DNA of 64,000 bases from Engraulis encrasicolus (taxonomy: Eukaryota > Chordata > Actinopteri > Clupeiformes > Engraulidae), in assembly GCF_034702125.1 (NCBI RefSeq), contig NW_026945731.1, forward strand, positions 1 through 64,000, in the 5' to 3' direction. The position numbers were made by a program, and so were the translations under genes. Under the pieces are notes generated by a model. That model had not been told where the DNA came from and searched no databases. It worked only from the letters and a program-made list of their open reading frames with translations. This document shows, piece by piece, positions 1 through 11,518 of the stretch (its first letter is position 1; each line of letters begins with the position of its first letter).

Positions 1-54
1 GCGTAACAAAAGCAATAAAGCATCCTCCCTTGCGGAACACTGCACACCTGCAGC

Positions 55-649
55 CAGGGCCGGATCAAGATGCCCCGGGGCCCCTGGGCTATAAGTTGCA
101 ATAGGCCCCTGTGGTGGGGGCCCCTGGGCTATGAATTGCAATAGGCCCCTGTGGTGGGGGCCCATAGGCTGCAGCCATATCTAGCCTGTGGTAGGGGCCC
201 CTAGGCTGCAGCCATATCTAGCCTGTGGTAGGGGCCCCTAGGCTGCAGCCATATCTAGCCTGTGGTGGGGGCCCCTAGGCTGCAGCCATATCTAGCCTGT
301 GGTAGGGGCCCCATAGGCTGCAGCCCTATCTAGCCTGTGGTGGGGGGCCCTAGGCTGCAGCCATATCTAGCCTGTGGTAGGGGCCCCTAGGCTGCAGCCA
401 TATCTAGCCTGTGGTGGGGGCCCTAGGCTGCAGCCCTATCTAGCTTGTGGTGGGGGCCCTAGGCTGCAGCTATATCTAGTCTGTGGTGGGGGGGCCCTAG
501 GCTGCAGCCCTATCTAGCCTGTGGTGGGGGCCCCTAGGCTGCAGCCCTATCTAGCCTGTGGTGGGGCCCCTAGGCTGCAGCCCTATCTAGCCTGTGGTAG
601 GGGCCCCTAGGCTGCAGCCATATCTAGCCTGTAGGTTGATACGGCCCTG
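55..649. mobile_element. hAT-like non-autonomous element with expanded core
   Basis: The ends are imperfect inverted repeats: cagggccggatcaaga at 55 and the reverse complement of cagggccgtatcaac at 635-649. The flanks 47-54 (cctgcagc) and 650-657 (cctgcaat) match at 6 of 8 bases, consistent with the 8-bp target duplication of hAT elements. No transposase is present. Almost all of the interior is a tandem repeat. A second family member lies at 52744-52994 with a single copy of the repeat unit. Confidence 0.7.
158..636. repeat. 37-bp minisatellite, about 13 copies
   Basis: Units of 36-39 bp centred on ggctgcagccatatctagcc, each separated by a G-run/C-run junction, are repeated about 13 times. 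Variation is mainly in G/C run length and an a/c change (ccatat versus ccctat). Two shorter variant units lie just upstream (about 75-157). The array is inside the hAT-like element. Confidence 0.9.
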
Positions 650-657
650 CCTGCAAT

Positions 658-1095
658 CCATTATTTCCATCTCAGCTGCAGAAACATTAGTTAATGCCTT
701 CATCACCTCCAGACTCGACTACTGTACAGCCTCCTCACCTCTGTTCTTCAAAAACGCCAATATGTTCAAAACTCTGCTGCTCAGCTGCTCCCCCTCACAG
801 TAAATTCTGCAGTGCTCATTTAACACTTAGAGAGTTGATTTGACATCATTTGGACTCAAATGAACTCTCTAAGTGTTGAAGTAACACCGCAACATTTACT
901 GTGCTCCAGACAACATATCACCCCTACCTTTGATCAAGTTCACTGGCTACATGCATATGTCTCCCATCACTTACAAGGTCCTCAACAGCCTTGCATCCTC
1001 CATCTCCACTCCCCCACTCGTCGTCAGCTATGCTCTGCAGATACCACCCCCCAACCCCATCACCACGACCAACTATGGGCTCTCGGATAGAATTG
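658..1095 (+). pseudogene. LINE reverse-transcriptase C-terminal remnant
   Basis: The translation around 680-800 contains an AFITSRLDYC-type motif, and 905-990 contains ITPTFDQVHWL followed, out of frame, by ITYKVLNSL-like residues. These are characteristic of the thumb region after the RT core of L2/CR1-type fish LINEs. The remnant is frameshifted and split by a palindromic element at 797-902. It is a dead fragment. Confidence 0.6.
797..902. mobile_element. small palindromic MITE in the LINE remnant
   Basis: Arms of about 40 bp form an imperfect inverted repeat starting acagtaaat and ending atttactgt. The inner arms aacacttagagagtt and aactctctaagtgtt are perfect complements. It interrupts the LINE-like coding remnant. 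No coding capacity; target duplication unclear. Confidence 0.65.
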
Positions 1096-2219
1096 GAGGA
1101 TAGTGGCATAATAACGGGGGGGCATTACCCCCCTCATCCAAGCTGATGTGCCCCCCCTGGGCCTATTCACCTAAACATGCTTATATGGTCATTAATATGA
1201 AACAAATGAGTATTTTTTTCTGAATACAGTAAATGTAAATGCCACAAATGCTTAACCATAGCCCTAATAAAGAAATAAAGGAATAGGCTATACTATTTAG
1301 ACATTGTCAGTAGTAGACCTAAATGTGAAATGATAAGTGAACAGTGATCCATTGAAATAATGGGATTGTCCCGTAATTAGAAACAAAAGTACTGTTCTAT
1401 TTAGAGCTGAAACTGAGCCCACAATTTGGTTAAAATTTGGAGCCACTTCAGGGTGTTTTTTTCCCGTTCATTTTCAGCATGTGACTTTCATGCGCAGATT
1501 GCCGAATAGTGTGTGTGGGACAAGCTACTTAAGCTTTGTAGTATAGGCCCCTGCTCTTCAATTAAAATAACAAACAGGCATTGTCTCTGAGAGTTTCGGC
1601 AACACTGTGTAGCCTATGTTGTCACTATGAACCACCAAAACAACATACACATACCAATATTGACATGAAAATAAAAGATAAAATTCCCTACATTGGTTAC
1701 AACAAAAACACAACCTTGGTGTGCTACCCATGCCACACACCAAGTCACTTCACAAGACTAGCTCCATCTCACTAAATGGAGGCACATTCATTCACGCAGT
1801 TCACTAGAAAAACAACAATATTGGCTTCATAATTCACTGTTTATTTCACGATTCCTCATCATAGAATGATCAATACAATCTAGGCATAATAAAAAATTAA
1901 AACTATAATGTCCTCTTGCCAATGCATCTTTGATGATCCAATTACAAACGAGCAGAGCCTCAAGACATCACCTACAATAGTTTGGGACAGACAGGTGTTG
2001 CAAAACACCTCTATTTATACAAATAGTTCGGAATGTCATACACAAAAAGTAAATAGTTACTATGAAAGTAGTTTACGGAGTGAGGAAAACTCTGAAGACT
2101 ACAGTCGGCCTTTGTCTTGCACCTTTTCCTGGGATGTGCACAATCTTCATCTTCAAATTAAGTGTGAAAATAAACACACGAGGGCGCTGTAATTAATCCA
2201 GTACAAGAGACTGTGTGAA
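1096..2219. other. intergenic, nothing recognised
   Basis: AT-rich single-copy-looking sequence without a supportable ORF. The short tail tttgtagtataggcccct at 1535-1552 matches the end of the MITE family seen complete at 16161-16326. Confidence 0.5.
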
Positions 2220-2504
2220 TTCCAATATGCAACCTTCCGTCCTCCACTTGTGCTTGTGGTCTCACGTTAATCTGATGCCCTGCCTCCGTGGAGAAAACAA
2301 TTAAGTTTTCTCCGCTGACAGTCTAGCAAAAACACATTTTGGGGCACTATTCTTCATTTACCATCCTGTTTGAAAATGAGAAGATGATTTTACAATTGAA
2401 CTTTTGCAAGATATTGAAATAATGCTGATGTCATCATCACGACATATTATTTCCTGGTACAAGGCCACAAGCACAAGTGGAGGACACAAGGTTGCATATT
2501 GGAA
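2220..2504. mobile_element. palindromic MITE, 44-bp inverted ends
   Basis: The left arm 2220-2263 (begins ttccaatatgcaacc) is nearly the reverse complement of the right arm 2461-2504 (ends ggttgcatattggaa). The subterminal segment containing cctccgtggagaaaacaa recurs at about 7123-7180, showing a dispersed family. Confidence 0.7.
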
Positions 2505-2862
2505 CGCACCCCCAGTCTTCTCCTTCAGGAGGCCAGCATCAGGGCATGAGGCCACCATTTTCTAAGAGGCCTCAGTATTCCAACATGGCTGCCGTATGGC
2601 ATCCTGGGTTGGGGGAATCTCAAGGAATTTGAAATGTATTCTTTTCTCTATAAAAAGCCACTCTGACACATTTCAGCATGACAGACGTTGTACAGACATG
2701 TATCGACAGGTGTTAAAGTTAAATACAACTTTATGCCAACCCTTACCAAAATAAAACTTTTATAAAAAACATTTGAACCATCTGGCTCAAAATGAAAGGT
2801 CCATCAAATCTACAGCAAATGTAGATATACCAAAAGTCTTTGTCCTGCAGGACAGTCGTTTG

Positions 2863-5800
2863 CTAATGTTGTGTAGCAATATGTTTCTTCAGGTGGGCGG
2901 ACTGTTTAAATTTCTTGTCACAACTTGTGCACTTGTAAGGCCTTTCCCCCGTGTGAACTCTCTTGTGCGCCTTGAGGTTGTTGGGGTCAGAAAACGGCTT
3001 CTTACAAGTCAGACAGACGTAGCGCTTCTCTCCCCTGTGTCTCTGCACGTGTGTGTTGAAGGACATGCGGTGCCTGAACCTCTTGAAGCAGAAGGAGCAC
3101 TGGAACGGCTTCTCCCCCGTGTGGAGGTACATGTGGGTGACCAAGGTCGACTTGGACTTGAAGCCCTTACCACACACCTTGCACTCGAATGCATACTCGC
3201 TCGTGTGGATCACCTGTGTAAAAGGAGGGGAGGCAGAGATAGTACATTTTTATTGATTAGTGAATGATTGAACAAACAAAAGTGACTGGACATTGATATA
3301 TGGTTAGTTATCCATATGTGTCTTTTGAATTGAATGAATGGCTTGGATTAATGGATAGGCTGCTCCTAACAATAAAAAAAACATGTTTTATACATTTATA
3401 TTAAATGCTATAAATGCAATGATGCTATTCTGTTGGTCTTGTATAGCCTACAGTGGTCTCCAAATGGTGGACCGCGGGCCAGATCCGGCCCAGGCATGGC
3501 AAGCATTTGGCCCGACATGAGGTTGGAACAAAGGAAAAGATATGTGTAGGCAGAGAACGTCTAACCTATGAGAACGGTATCTCTCATTGGCTCCCATTAT
3601 AGCCCCGTTGGCGAACGCAGCCAAGTAAAAGATGAATGGGAGCCTATTGGGCTAAATGGCTCAGCAGGGATTTGTGACGGTTCTGTTCTCTGGTTTGTAA
3701 AGATGTGTGCACATTCTGCACCTTATCATGGAAGTTGTATTAGAAGTTAAGTTAAAGGTTCCTGACATGGCTTTGATCTCCCAAAGACTTGTTAGTTTTG
3801 TCCTGCAACACGCTAGCATTCGGCTAATACCTGCTGGCTGAGGAATCTCTGCGCCTATTCACGACCATAGCTGACGAGAGACGTACTCTGACTGATCCTA
3901 GCAGAGACATCTACGGTCACACACCTCAAAACCCCCCACCACCGTCCAACATGTGAATTGAAGGTGCCCAAATTCTTAAGGATGAGCGCAGTCATTTCCT
4001 TTACCCCATTTACACGTACTGCTTTTCCACCACCTTAAATGCAATAAATAACAGGTGTCCGCAACAATCCTAACATAACTTTAAACACATCGACATCTGA
4101 AGTCAGACTTAAAACTACAAAACAAATGGCTTAGTGCCGTAAAGTCGATTGTCACGTGTTATGTCATTGCTATAGTTGAAATAAGGGTCATTTTCACAAA
4201 TCTAACACGTGACAAGATGCAAACATGTCGGCAAATGCTTTCACTTACTCCGATCTATCAAACGCGACTTCATTATTTCCAGGGAAAAAATCACACGGGC
4301 AGATACAACTATGAGAGGCGTACAGCCCCATTGGCACCCATTCATTATTTACTTGACTGCGAGAACATAGCTGCAGTGCCACTCCTGGCCACCAGCCAGT
4401 GGCCATTCTGATAGACGTTCTCAGGTGTAGGCTATCTGTGGCCATGCGGTCAGGCGATTTATTTGGCCTTCAGCCTCATTTTGCGCAACATACTGCAAGT
4501 GGGCCCTGGGCGAAAAAAAATCGGAGACCCCTGGCCTACATAATACGTCTATATATATCTCTACAAAAAAATAAACCAAACTGAAATGAACTGCACCTGG
4601 TGATTTCGTAGCTGGAACACGTAGACGAAGGTCTTGCCGCACTCTTTGCACTGGTGGCGTCGGGGGTTGTGTATGTGCAGGTGTCGCCGCAGCCCCCGGC
4701 CGTCGGGGAATCCTTTGCCGCAGCTCTCGCACACCCAGGGCCTCTCGCCGCTGTGGATCTTGCGGTGGCAGTCCAGGGCCACGCTGCTGCTCAGTACGCG
4801 GTCGCACACGTCACACTGGTTCCTCTGGCGCACCTCCTCCGTCTCCGGCAGCCCCTCGGCCGCGCTCGCCAGCAACAGGCTCTCGTCCTCCTCCACCATT
4901 TGCCGATATTTGTTCGGCAGGGTCAAGGTCGGGGTCCCATCGTTCACCTGCGCCACTTGCCGATATCTGGGCGTCGGCCTCTGGCGAGTGTTGCTGCGCT
5001 TCAGGGAGATGCTGCTGCTGCTGCCGCCGGCGCTGCTCGGCCGCGAGCCTGTGCTTTCGACGTCGCCGCTTTCTTCGACGTGAAGTTCGCACTCCTCCGG
5101 CTCTGTCTTGGGGATGAGCAGCGGCTGCGTTTTGGCAACGGGCAGCAGTGGCGACGCCAATGACGCAGAGGGTACCGCTAGTGCGCCAGTGGGTTGTATG
5201 AGGGTCAGTGTGCCCTGGTGTTGGGTCCAGGTTACTATGCCGTTCGGCTTCTGTGGCGATGCCGTCGTCGTCGTCGTCAAGGCAACTGCGGTGACCTTTG
5301 GCTGCGACAGGGTTAGTGTTCCGTTCTGCGCGGCGGATAGTTCTGAGGAGGTGAGGCGGGTGAGGGTGACAGTGGGGCGGTCCCGCGTGGCCTGGAAAGC
5401 GGCCAGCTTGACGATGCTGAGGTTGGACTCCAGCGTCGTCTCCCCGTCCCGCTGCTGCACTAACAGCTGCTTGGGGATGAGGCTGGACTGCTGGACGGAT
5501 GATGATGTCTCCCCCCCGCTAAACTGTTGAACTAGCACCTGCCTGGGGATGAGGCTGGCCTGCTGGACGGATGAGGTCTCTGCTGCAGCGCCACCATCAC
5601 GCTGCTGAACCAACAGCTGTCTGGGCTGGTCCGCCGAGATTCTTGCGAAGATGCACGCCTGCGTTTCGTCATACGTGTCGGACTCCTGTCAAATGCAAAA
5701 TACAAAACACACGCACACGCAAAGAAAACAAACACACATTAGCTTAGCTCAGTGACAGAAGAATTGCACATCTAGGGCCCCTAGGCAAAATACTGATAGG

Positions 5801-6951
5801 GCCCCCATCATAATATCAAAACAACGATGGGGCCCTCCATGAACAATGCTAAACGGCCTTGGGCCTAAGGGCAAATGCCCCATAGGTAGGAAGTCACTTC
5901 ATGGATATAAACAAACCCCAATATCTTCGCAGAATCCCGTCTCCAATATCCATGTTCCATCAGTGCATTTGTAGACTTGTCGAGAACACTTGGAGACCAC
6001 ATACCTCTTTTTTGACAAACACAAGTGCGAATTCCTCCTCCTTCTTTGCGTTCTGTAGGGGGGTTGGAGGTAGAGGTGGGGGATCCTCTTTGGGGGCAGG
6101 AGGAGGGGCTGTGGGCAGACAAGACCACCGTTACGAACTACTAACACAGTAGGACCGAACTACACGCCCTATACCGACTACGGTATGTCCACAAATGGCG
6201 AACAACACACAATTTACCACGAACAGCTAAAAAGTTAAACATAATGCCGCCCTATTGAATTCTAAACATGCTTTTAACATTGAGGACACGTACATTTTGA
6301 TTGAATGCTCTTCCCTAATTCACGCGCCCTGCACTTGCAGATCAACGTCCCCATGGATATAACATGCAGTTTCATATATCAGATATGTCTAGGAGTATTT
6401 AACCTTACAGCTAATACGACTTGGTGCAAATTGCACACTGTCACGGTAGGTTATCCAGAGGTGGATTTCTCGAGAACATAGCTCACTGCGTTAGCTACTT
6501 TGTTGATTACAATGCAATTTCCCATTGGCAACTACCCAACTTGCTAACTGGATAGCAACTACACTTTCAAGAAACACAACCCCGAGCTACGACTACAGTA
6601 TCGCATAAACTTGCGAGAGGGCCGAACATGGTTACAAGGCCTGTAGACACAACCTTTGTTTTCCACCCAGCTACGCCACAAACATAACAACCTCGGCTTA
6701 TACTTACCATCGCACTGTACGCCAACATCTCGTTTGGAGCAAGCCAGTCTATTCGACGAGGCAGGAACATCATCTTCAAAATCAAATAGGTTATCTTTTA
6801 GCACTTCGTTTTGTTTTCTTATTCGGGCTAACTCTGCTATCATTTCCTGCACCGTCTTCTCGAATAGTTTGGTTGCTTCTGTAACAGTAGAGTGCAAAAG
6901 TTTGCTCATCAACAATGAAAATTGATTTTGGAACTCCGACTGGCTTCCCAT
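2863..6951 (-). CDS. C2H2 zinc-finger transcription factor, seven fingers
   Basis: Four exons on the minus strand: 6951-6708, 6108-6005, 5685-4597 and 3213-2863 (stop), with GT-AG introns in compatible phases (1, 0, 0), giving 595 aa. Exon 1 opens with MGSQSEFQNQFSLL and a predicted amphipathic/coiled-coil segment typical of a large fish zinc-finger family. Exon 2 is proline-rich and then acidic. Exon 3 holds Gln/Ser-rich linker sequence (two LVQQ repeats) and fingers 1-3. Exon 4 completes finger 3 and encodes fingers 4-7 with TGEKP-type linkers. The fingers occupy roughly residues 407-595; the last has HX4H spacing. The third intron falls between the two zinc-binding histidines of finger 3. 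Fingers imply sequence-specific nuclear DNA binding; the target is unknown. Exon boundaries are inferred from sequence only. Confidence 0.85.
3453..4533. mobile_element. hAT-type element in zinc-finger gene intron 3
   Basis: Terminal sequences gtggtctccaaat and the reverse complement of aggggtctccgat lie just inside a direct repeat gcctaca (3446-3452 and 4534-4540). The start resembles the widespread cagtggtctccaaa / gccagatccggccc family. Subterminal blocks (3570-3660 and 4310-4360) are inverted relative to each other. No transposase ORF. Confidence 0.65.
5769..5882. repeat. degenerate G/C-run repeat in intron 2
   Basis: Alternating gggcccc blocks (agggcccctaggc, gatagggcccccat, gatggggccctcc) resemble decayed hAT-like sequence like that at 55-649. 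No clear ends. Confidence 0.3.
6459..6576. mobile_element. MITE relic in intron 1, also at 55075
   Basis: Ends ggatttctcgaga and tttcaagaaac are imperfect inverted repeats. The interior (acaatgcaatttcccattg) matches 55075-55190, which ends ttttcgagaaacag. Confidence 0.5.
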
Positions 6952-7290
6952 CGTTGTTTTATGGTTTAATATCCACCTTTGTAAGAATTAAAAACACTAT
7001 CGTAGCTTCAGCCACACACTTCCCTCTGCGCTACTGTCGCACGACTGGAGCGTACTGCAATCTCATTGGCTAGTGGTACGACCCTTCGGGAACTACGGGA
7101 AATGAAATGTGACAATTGACCTGTGCATGTGGTCTCGCGTTTCGCTGACGCCTCTCCTCCGTGGAGAAAACAATCAAGTTAAGTGTAGACCACCTACCTT
7201 GTGAAAAATCTATAACAGGGTTAGCACAGAAGTTCAGAAAAAGTTGAGAAGAAGCTTAACATACATATGACACAGTAAAACTTCGTAGGG
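6952..7290. other. 5' flank of the zinc-finger gene
   Basis: Sequence upstream of the start codon at 6951. Around 7020-7150 it is relatively CpG-rich and is the likely promoter, but no TATA box or defined start site can be assigned. A fragment of the 2220-2504 MITE family is at about 7123-7180. Confidence 0.35.
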
Positions 7291-7350
7291 AAGCTACAAT
7301 CTCAGTATACTTTGTATAATGACAATAAAGGCTATTCTATTCTATTCTCT
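7291..7350 (+). mobile_element. LINE 3' end with simple-repeat tail
   Basis: The text tactttgtataatgacaa followed by taaaggc and an attct repeat is the typical 3' terminus of fish LINEs. No coding part remains. Confidence 0.5.
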
Positions 7351-7402
7351 AAAACACAAGATGGCTGGTAGCTCAAAATATATGATAGGCCTACAGTGTC
7401 AA

Positions 7403-7578
<176 letters not shown>

Positions 7579-7675
7579 GTAGTAAAAACGTACATGGATT
7601 TACATGGTGTCTCTCTGACCCATTCTCTCACAACCAACACCAATGTGTGTGAGTGACGTAGGGGGTTGAGAAAGA

Positions 7676-7860
7676 TACAAGTCAAGTCAGCTTTTATTTT
7701 CACTTTCTTCATATGCACAAGACATACTTAGGAAAAATTTAATTATGTTTCCTACCATGCCAGGACAGGACATATACAAAACTGACATTTTGCAGACTGA
7801 CATAAAGTGCAAGACAGGACAGGTAACAGTGATGGACTGGTAACAATAAGTGGTCAATAA
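7676..7860 (-). mobile_element. LINE 3' end, minus orientation
   Basis: Begins with the reverse of a tgactt-type tail, then cttttattttcactttcttc and tgccaggacaggacat. This is the reverse complement of the plus-strand copy at 8815-8960; a third copy begins at 57425. Confidence 0.6.
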
Positions 7861-7949
7861 TAATAATAATTATGCTGGTACAGTTGAGTGGGTCCAGTGC
7901 TTAGAGGGGGGGCACAAGTCTATTTCATTTTTGAATACTAAGGGGGGGG

Positions 7950-8110
7950 GCTGGCAGGCATCTGATGAGGTCAAGGTGGTGTTGGGAGGCTTATGATGAG
8001 GTCAAGGTGGCGTTGGGAGGCTTATGATGAGGTCAAGTGGGCGTTGGGAGGCTTATGATGAGGTCAAGTGGGCGTTGGGAGGCTTATGATGAGGTCGGGG
8101 TGGTGTTGGT
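7950..8110. repeat. 31-bp tandem repeat, about five copies
   Basis: Unit gcgttgggaggcttatgatg plus aggtcaagtgg, repeated about five times with few changes. It abuts cttgagaaccactg (8120-8133), a hAT-type terminus, so the array probably lies inside a hAT relic. Related single-copy sequence is at about 9190-9320. Confidence 0.85.
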
Positions 8111-8146
8111 ACAAAACAGCTTGAGAACCACTGGCCCTGCAGCATA

Positions 8147-8472
8147 CTCATGAACGGCCATCCAGGTACTTTGCTCTTAAATTTGCGTTACGCCCCTTTA
8201 TGGGTGAAAACAAACCGAATGTCTCATTGACTTATATGCTACATCGGCTATCCTAAATGAACACATTCCATGCTTCAGCCACGGCTGTTTGGCTATATGA
8301 TTTGAACAGCCTGCAACACAACACGTTTTCGGCATGTTGCGAGTGAACAATGCTTGTCTACAGGTCTGTATCTTTCATTTATTAAGCCCCATCATCACCA
8401 ATTGACTTGCATGGGTTGTTTTCCCCCACAAATGGGCGTAACGCACATGGAAAACGTCACGCCGTTCATGAG
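8147..8472. mobile_element. MITE with TA target duplication
   Basis: Ends ctcatgaacggc and gccgttcatgag are perfect inverted repeats, each flanked by TA. Subterminal parts (tgcgttacgccccttt and aaatgggcgtaacgca) are also inverted. TA flanks suggest a Tc1/mariner or PIF-like origin. No ORF. Confidence 0.75.
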
Positions 8473-8599
8473 TATAGGTCTTGGTGGGGGTTGGGGCACT
8501 ACTGATTAATGCATGTGAATAGGGCACCAGACTACAATGCCAATCAGTCACCTTGCATAAAGCAAATGGCAGCAAACAGGAAAAGCAACACCAGTGATT

Positions 8600-8693
8600 G
8601 ACCCAGGTGAGAACAAGATGAGAAGTACCCCCTCCCCCGCACCTGGACCCAGGTGAGAACAAGACGATAAGTACCCCCTCCCCCGCACCTGGA
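8600..8693. repeat. 46-bp direct duplication
   Basis: Two adjacent copies of a unit running from acccaggtgagaacaaga to ccccgcacctgg. Confidence 0.8.
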
Positions 8694-8702
8694 CACACAC
8701 AC

Positions 8703-8814
8703 ATGTTCAATGTTCAATGTTAAATGTTAAATGTTAAATGTTAAATGTTAAATGTTAAATGTTAAATGTTAAATGTTAAATGTTAAATGTTAAATGTTAA
8801 ATGTTAAATGTTAA
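8703..8814. repeat. heptanucleotide (AATGTTA)n
   Basis: About 16 tandem copies of a 7-base unit, the first two being the variant caatgtt. Confidence 0.95.
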
Positions 8815-8960
8815 TTTGTACTATATTTATTATTGACCACTTATGTCAGTCCTGTATATGTCTATGTCCTGGCATGGTATAGAGAGAAAACAGAATTTAA
8901 TTTCCCTTGTATGACGTGTGCATATGAAGAGAGTGACAATAAAAGCGGACTTGACACAAC
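8815..8960 (+). mobile_element. LINE 3' end, plus orientation
   Basis: Contains tattattgaccacttatgt, gtcctggcatggtat and a terminal gagtgacaataaaagc followed by ggacttgac. The minus-strand copy is at 7676-7860, so the two could form a large stem around the intervening 1 kb. Confidence 0.6.
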
Positions 8961-9811
8961 CCCGAACACACAAACACACTGAAACTTAGGTCTGAATACA
9001 CAGTGTTAATCATGGTCCTTCTCGATTTGCCAAGAGTCATAAATCGAGTTTATTTACAATTAAAGGATGTCTAACCACCACACAGCCTGATAATACAGGA
9101 TACTCTCCTTTGGTTGTTAAACACTAGAAACCCAACCCAGCAGCAGCTCAGAAATGCTAATTACAGTCTACAGCAGTGTTGGTCTATGCTGGCGCTACAG
9201 CCTCCCAGGGGGTGTTGATGGGCTCTAGGGGGCGTTGAGACAGATACAGCAGAGTGGGGGCAGGGCTTAGTTCCCATTGGGGGGGTGTTGACAGGTTTAC
9301 GATGAGGTCAAGGGGGCGTTTGTTCAGTGGGTTTATTTTAATTGGATCATCATTGTCTTTCAAATGTGCAATGCAATAGGCCTACCACATTTGCAATGAG
9401 ATTAATGGATGCAGTGCACCACAGATACAGTGCAAAATAATGCAAAGAGCGCCATCTAGCGGATAAATGGGGTCACTACTCTCAGGTTTTCCTTTCAGCT
9501 TTGGTATTAGGTCACAGTCCTAGTATTAGTTTCATATTATTTCTAGATAGGCCTACAATTTTAATGGTTAAATATGTATATATTATTAATAAATATTATG
9601 TGTTAAGGTAATCACACATCAGTAGCCAGGAATCAACAACCACCACACCGCACAATTTTGTTCAGGTGCCACATCAGGGCTGATGTTTTTGTTGTTTTCG
9701 TTTACCAACCGACTCCACCCAGTAAGGGTGGTTCTCACATCAATGCTTTTCCAGCTATACTCTCAGGCTTTTCTGACACAGCTTTGTGTTTTTCTAGGTT
9801 GGCCTGAAGTT
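8961..9811. other. intergenic, mostly unrecognised
   Basis: No gene. Segment 9176-9330 (ggggtgttgatgggctct, gatgaggtcaagggggcg) is related to the 31-bp repeat unit at 7950-8110 and is likely a hAT relic. Confidence 0.5.
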
Positions 9812-9929
9812 AATGGGAGGTTAATTAACCCCTTAGCACAGAGCCTATGTTATAACCTTACCAATGTACAATGGCTATGTCTTAATCTGGCTCTCGGCAC
9901 TGCCATAGCAATGTTGTTATGATGTAGTT

Positions 9930-10902
9930 CGGGGTTATAACTATCGGGACATTTCCCGGCCCAACATTTGGGTGTGGCCCGTTGGACCATGAGGAAATAT
10001 TTTTAAATTCAGTATTTTTCTCACTTGGGTTATTCTAAATGCAATGATCACTTGTAGTCTGCATAAATATTCACCATGACAGCGCAGCCACCGGCAGCAC
10101 CACAGCAGATTATTAAGGTGCAACCATATAGGCGCCAAAGACCTGTGTGAAGTTGGCACCCCATATGTTGAAAATCTGATTAAAAGCATTTTGGTTCGAT
10201 TGTGCATCGTTTGTGCACGATTGTGCAGGCAAAATGAGCGTTTGTGCACAAACCCTCTTTAAGATATTTACATTTTAAGAGGTTGGTGACCTTAGGTCAC
10301 TCAGCACCCCATTAACCTCCAAATGACTCAAAAATGGTTGGAATCGTTTGTGCTTCGTTTGTGCACGTTTGTGCAGGCAAAATTAACGTTTTGTGCACAA
10401 ACCGTTTTTATGTTATTTACCTTTTAATATTTTGAAAGTAGGTCACTCAGCACTCCGTCAACCTCCAGACTGATCCTCCATTGAGGCAGTCGGTTCATAT
10501 GCAAAATAGGGAGGCGGAGCACTCGGAGGGACAAGACATACATGTGGGCCTAACACCACGGGACTATTGCACATTAGTACCATGCATGTGGAGCATCAGA
10601 CAAACAGAACATGGAGCCTGACTCCACAGTAAACCACACTCACATCCACAGATACATGCAAGTTGTTGAGAACATTTTGTGATGGCAAATGCAGTTTAAT
10701 TGGTCAAATAACTCATGTTCAAATACAAATATAGCTTTTTGTTGTCATAGCCCTTTGTAAAGTTAAAGTTTTCTGTTAACTTGACAACATACTCTACTTT
10801 AACATGAGTCCAATAAAATGCATTGTGAGCGATTTTCCATATCAAAGATGCCTAGATGTGAATTAAAATCCCGGCCTGATTACAGGGCCCACTCCAGGCC
10901 TG
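9930..10902. mobile_element. hAT-like insertion with target duplication
   Basis: Flanked by gatgtagtt at 9921-9929 and 10903-10911, with the pre-insertion order preserved in the copy at 55998. The interior begins cggggttataactatcggga and ends acagggcccactccaggcctg. No transposase ORF. It contains an imperfect tandem duplication at 10190-10480. Confidence 0.75.
10190..10480. repeat. imperfect tandem duplication, about 147 bp
   Basis: Two diverged copies, each with cgtttgtgcac, gtgcaggcaaaat, tttgtgcacaaacc and ggtcactcagcac in the same order. Confidence 0.75.
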
Positions 10903-11093
10903 GATGTAGTTGAGTATTTTCAACAGATAGTGAATAGGCCCGCCGGTGTAGTTTATTAAATACTGAAGACTGACGGCATGGGACTGGAAATGTTGAAATT
11001 GACATCATGGGATGATTATACTACTCTTTCTATAAAAGACTTTGATCCCATTACAGTTGAACATCAAAATGCAGGGTTTATTGTAGATATTAT

Positions 11094-11195
<102 letters not shown>

Positions 11196-11441
11196 ACACA
11201 AGTAGAGGTGAAGAAAGAGAGAACTTCAAAGACATTGTATCATTTGAAACTCATAACATGAAGTAGGGAGGTCAAAGGGCAGTTTGGACCTCATCCACAT
11301 CGGGGATAGTGGGATTCAAATCCACACCTACTTTCCTGACTGAAGGCTGGAGGCCCTAAAGTAGAAACTGATGTTATTGGGCCTGTAACAAACTAGGAGA
11401 CTACATTACAATGTACTGTATGAGATGGGGACCAAATATAA

Positions 11442-11450
<9 letters not shown>

Positions 11451-11517
<67 letters not shown>
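11451..11517. repeat. (AAT)n microsatellite
   Basis: About 22 uninterrupted AAT units preceded by a short AT run. Confidence 0.97.

Positions 11518-11518
<1 letters not shown>

Larger units (their letters stand above)
9812..10940. repeat. dispersed repeat split by a nested hAT element
   Basis: Segments 9820-9929 and 10903-10940 together match the uninterrupted copy at 55998-56155 (ccccttagcacagagcct, ggctatgtcttaatctg, gatgtagttgagtatttt). The break is filled by a nested insertion with a 9-bp direct repeat. Confidence 0.75.

Noticed and set aside
158..636. CRISPR-like array
   Set aside because: Units are contiguous without unique spacers, and the genome is eukaryotic.
2773..3267. 164-codon plus-strand ORF
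   Set aside because: Antisense shadow of the zinc-finger exon; the minus strand carries seven clear C2H2 fingers.
4634..5163. Long plus-strand ORFs over 4634-5530
   Set aside because: Shadows of the GC-rich zinc-finger exon 3 on the minus strand.
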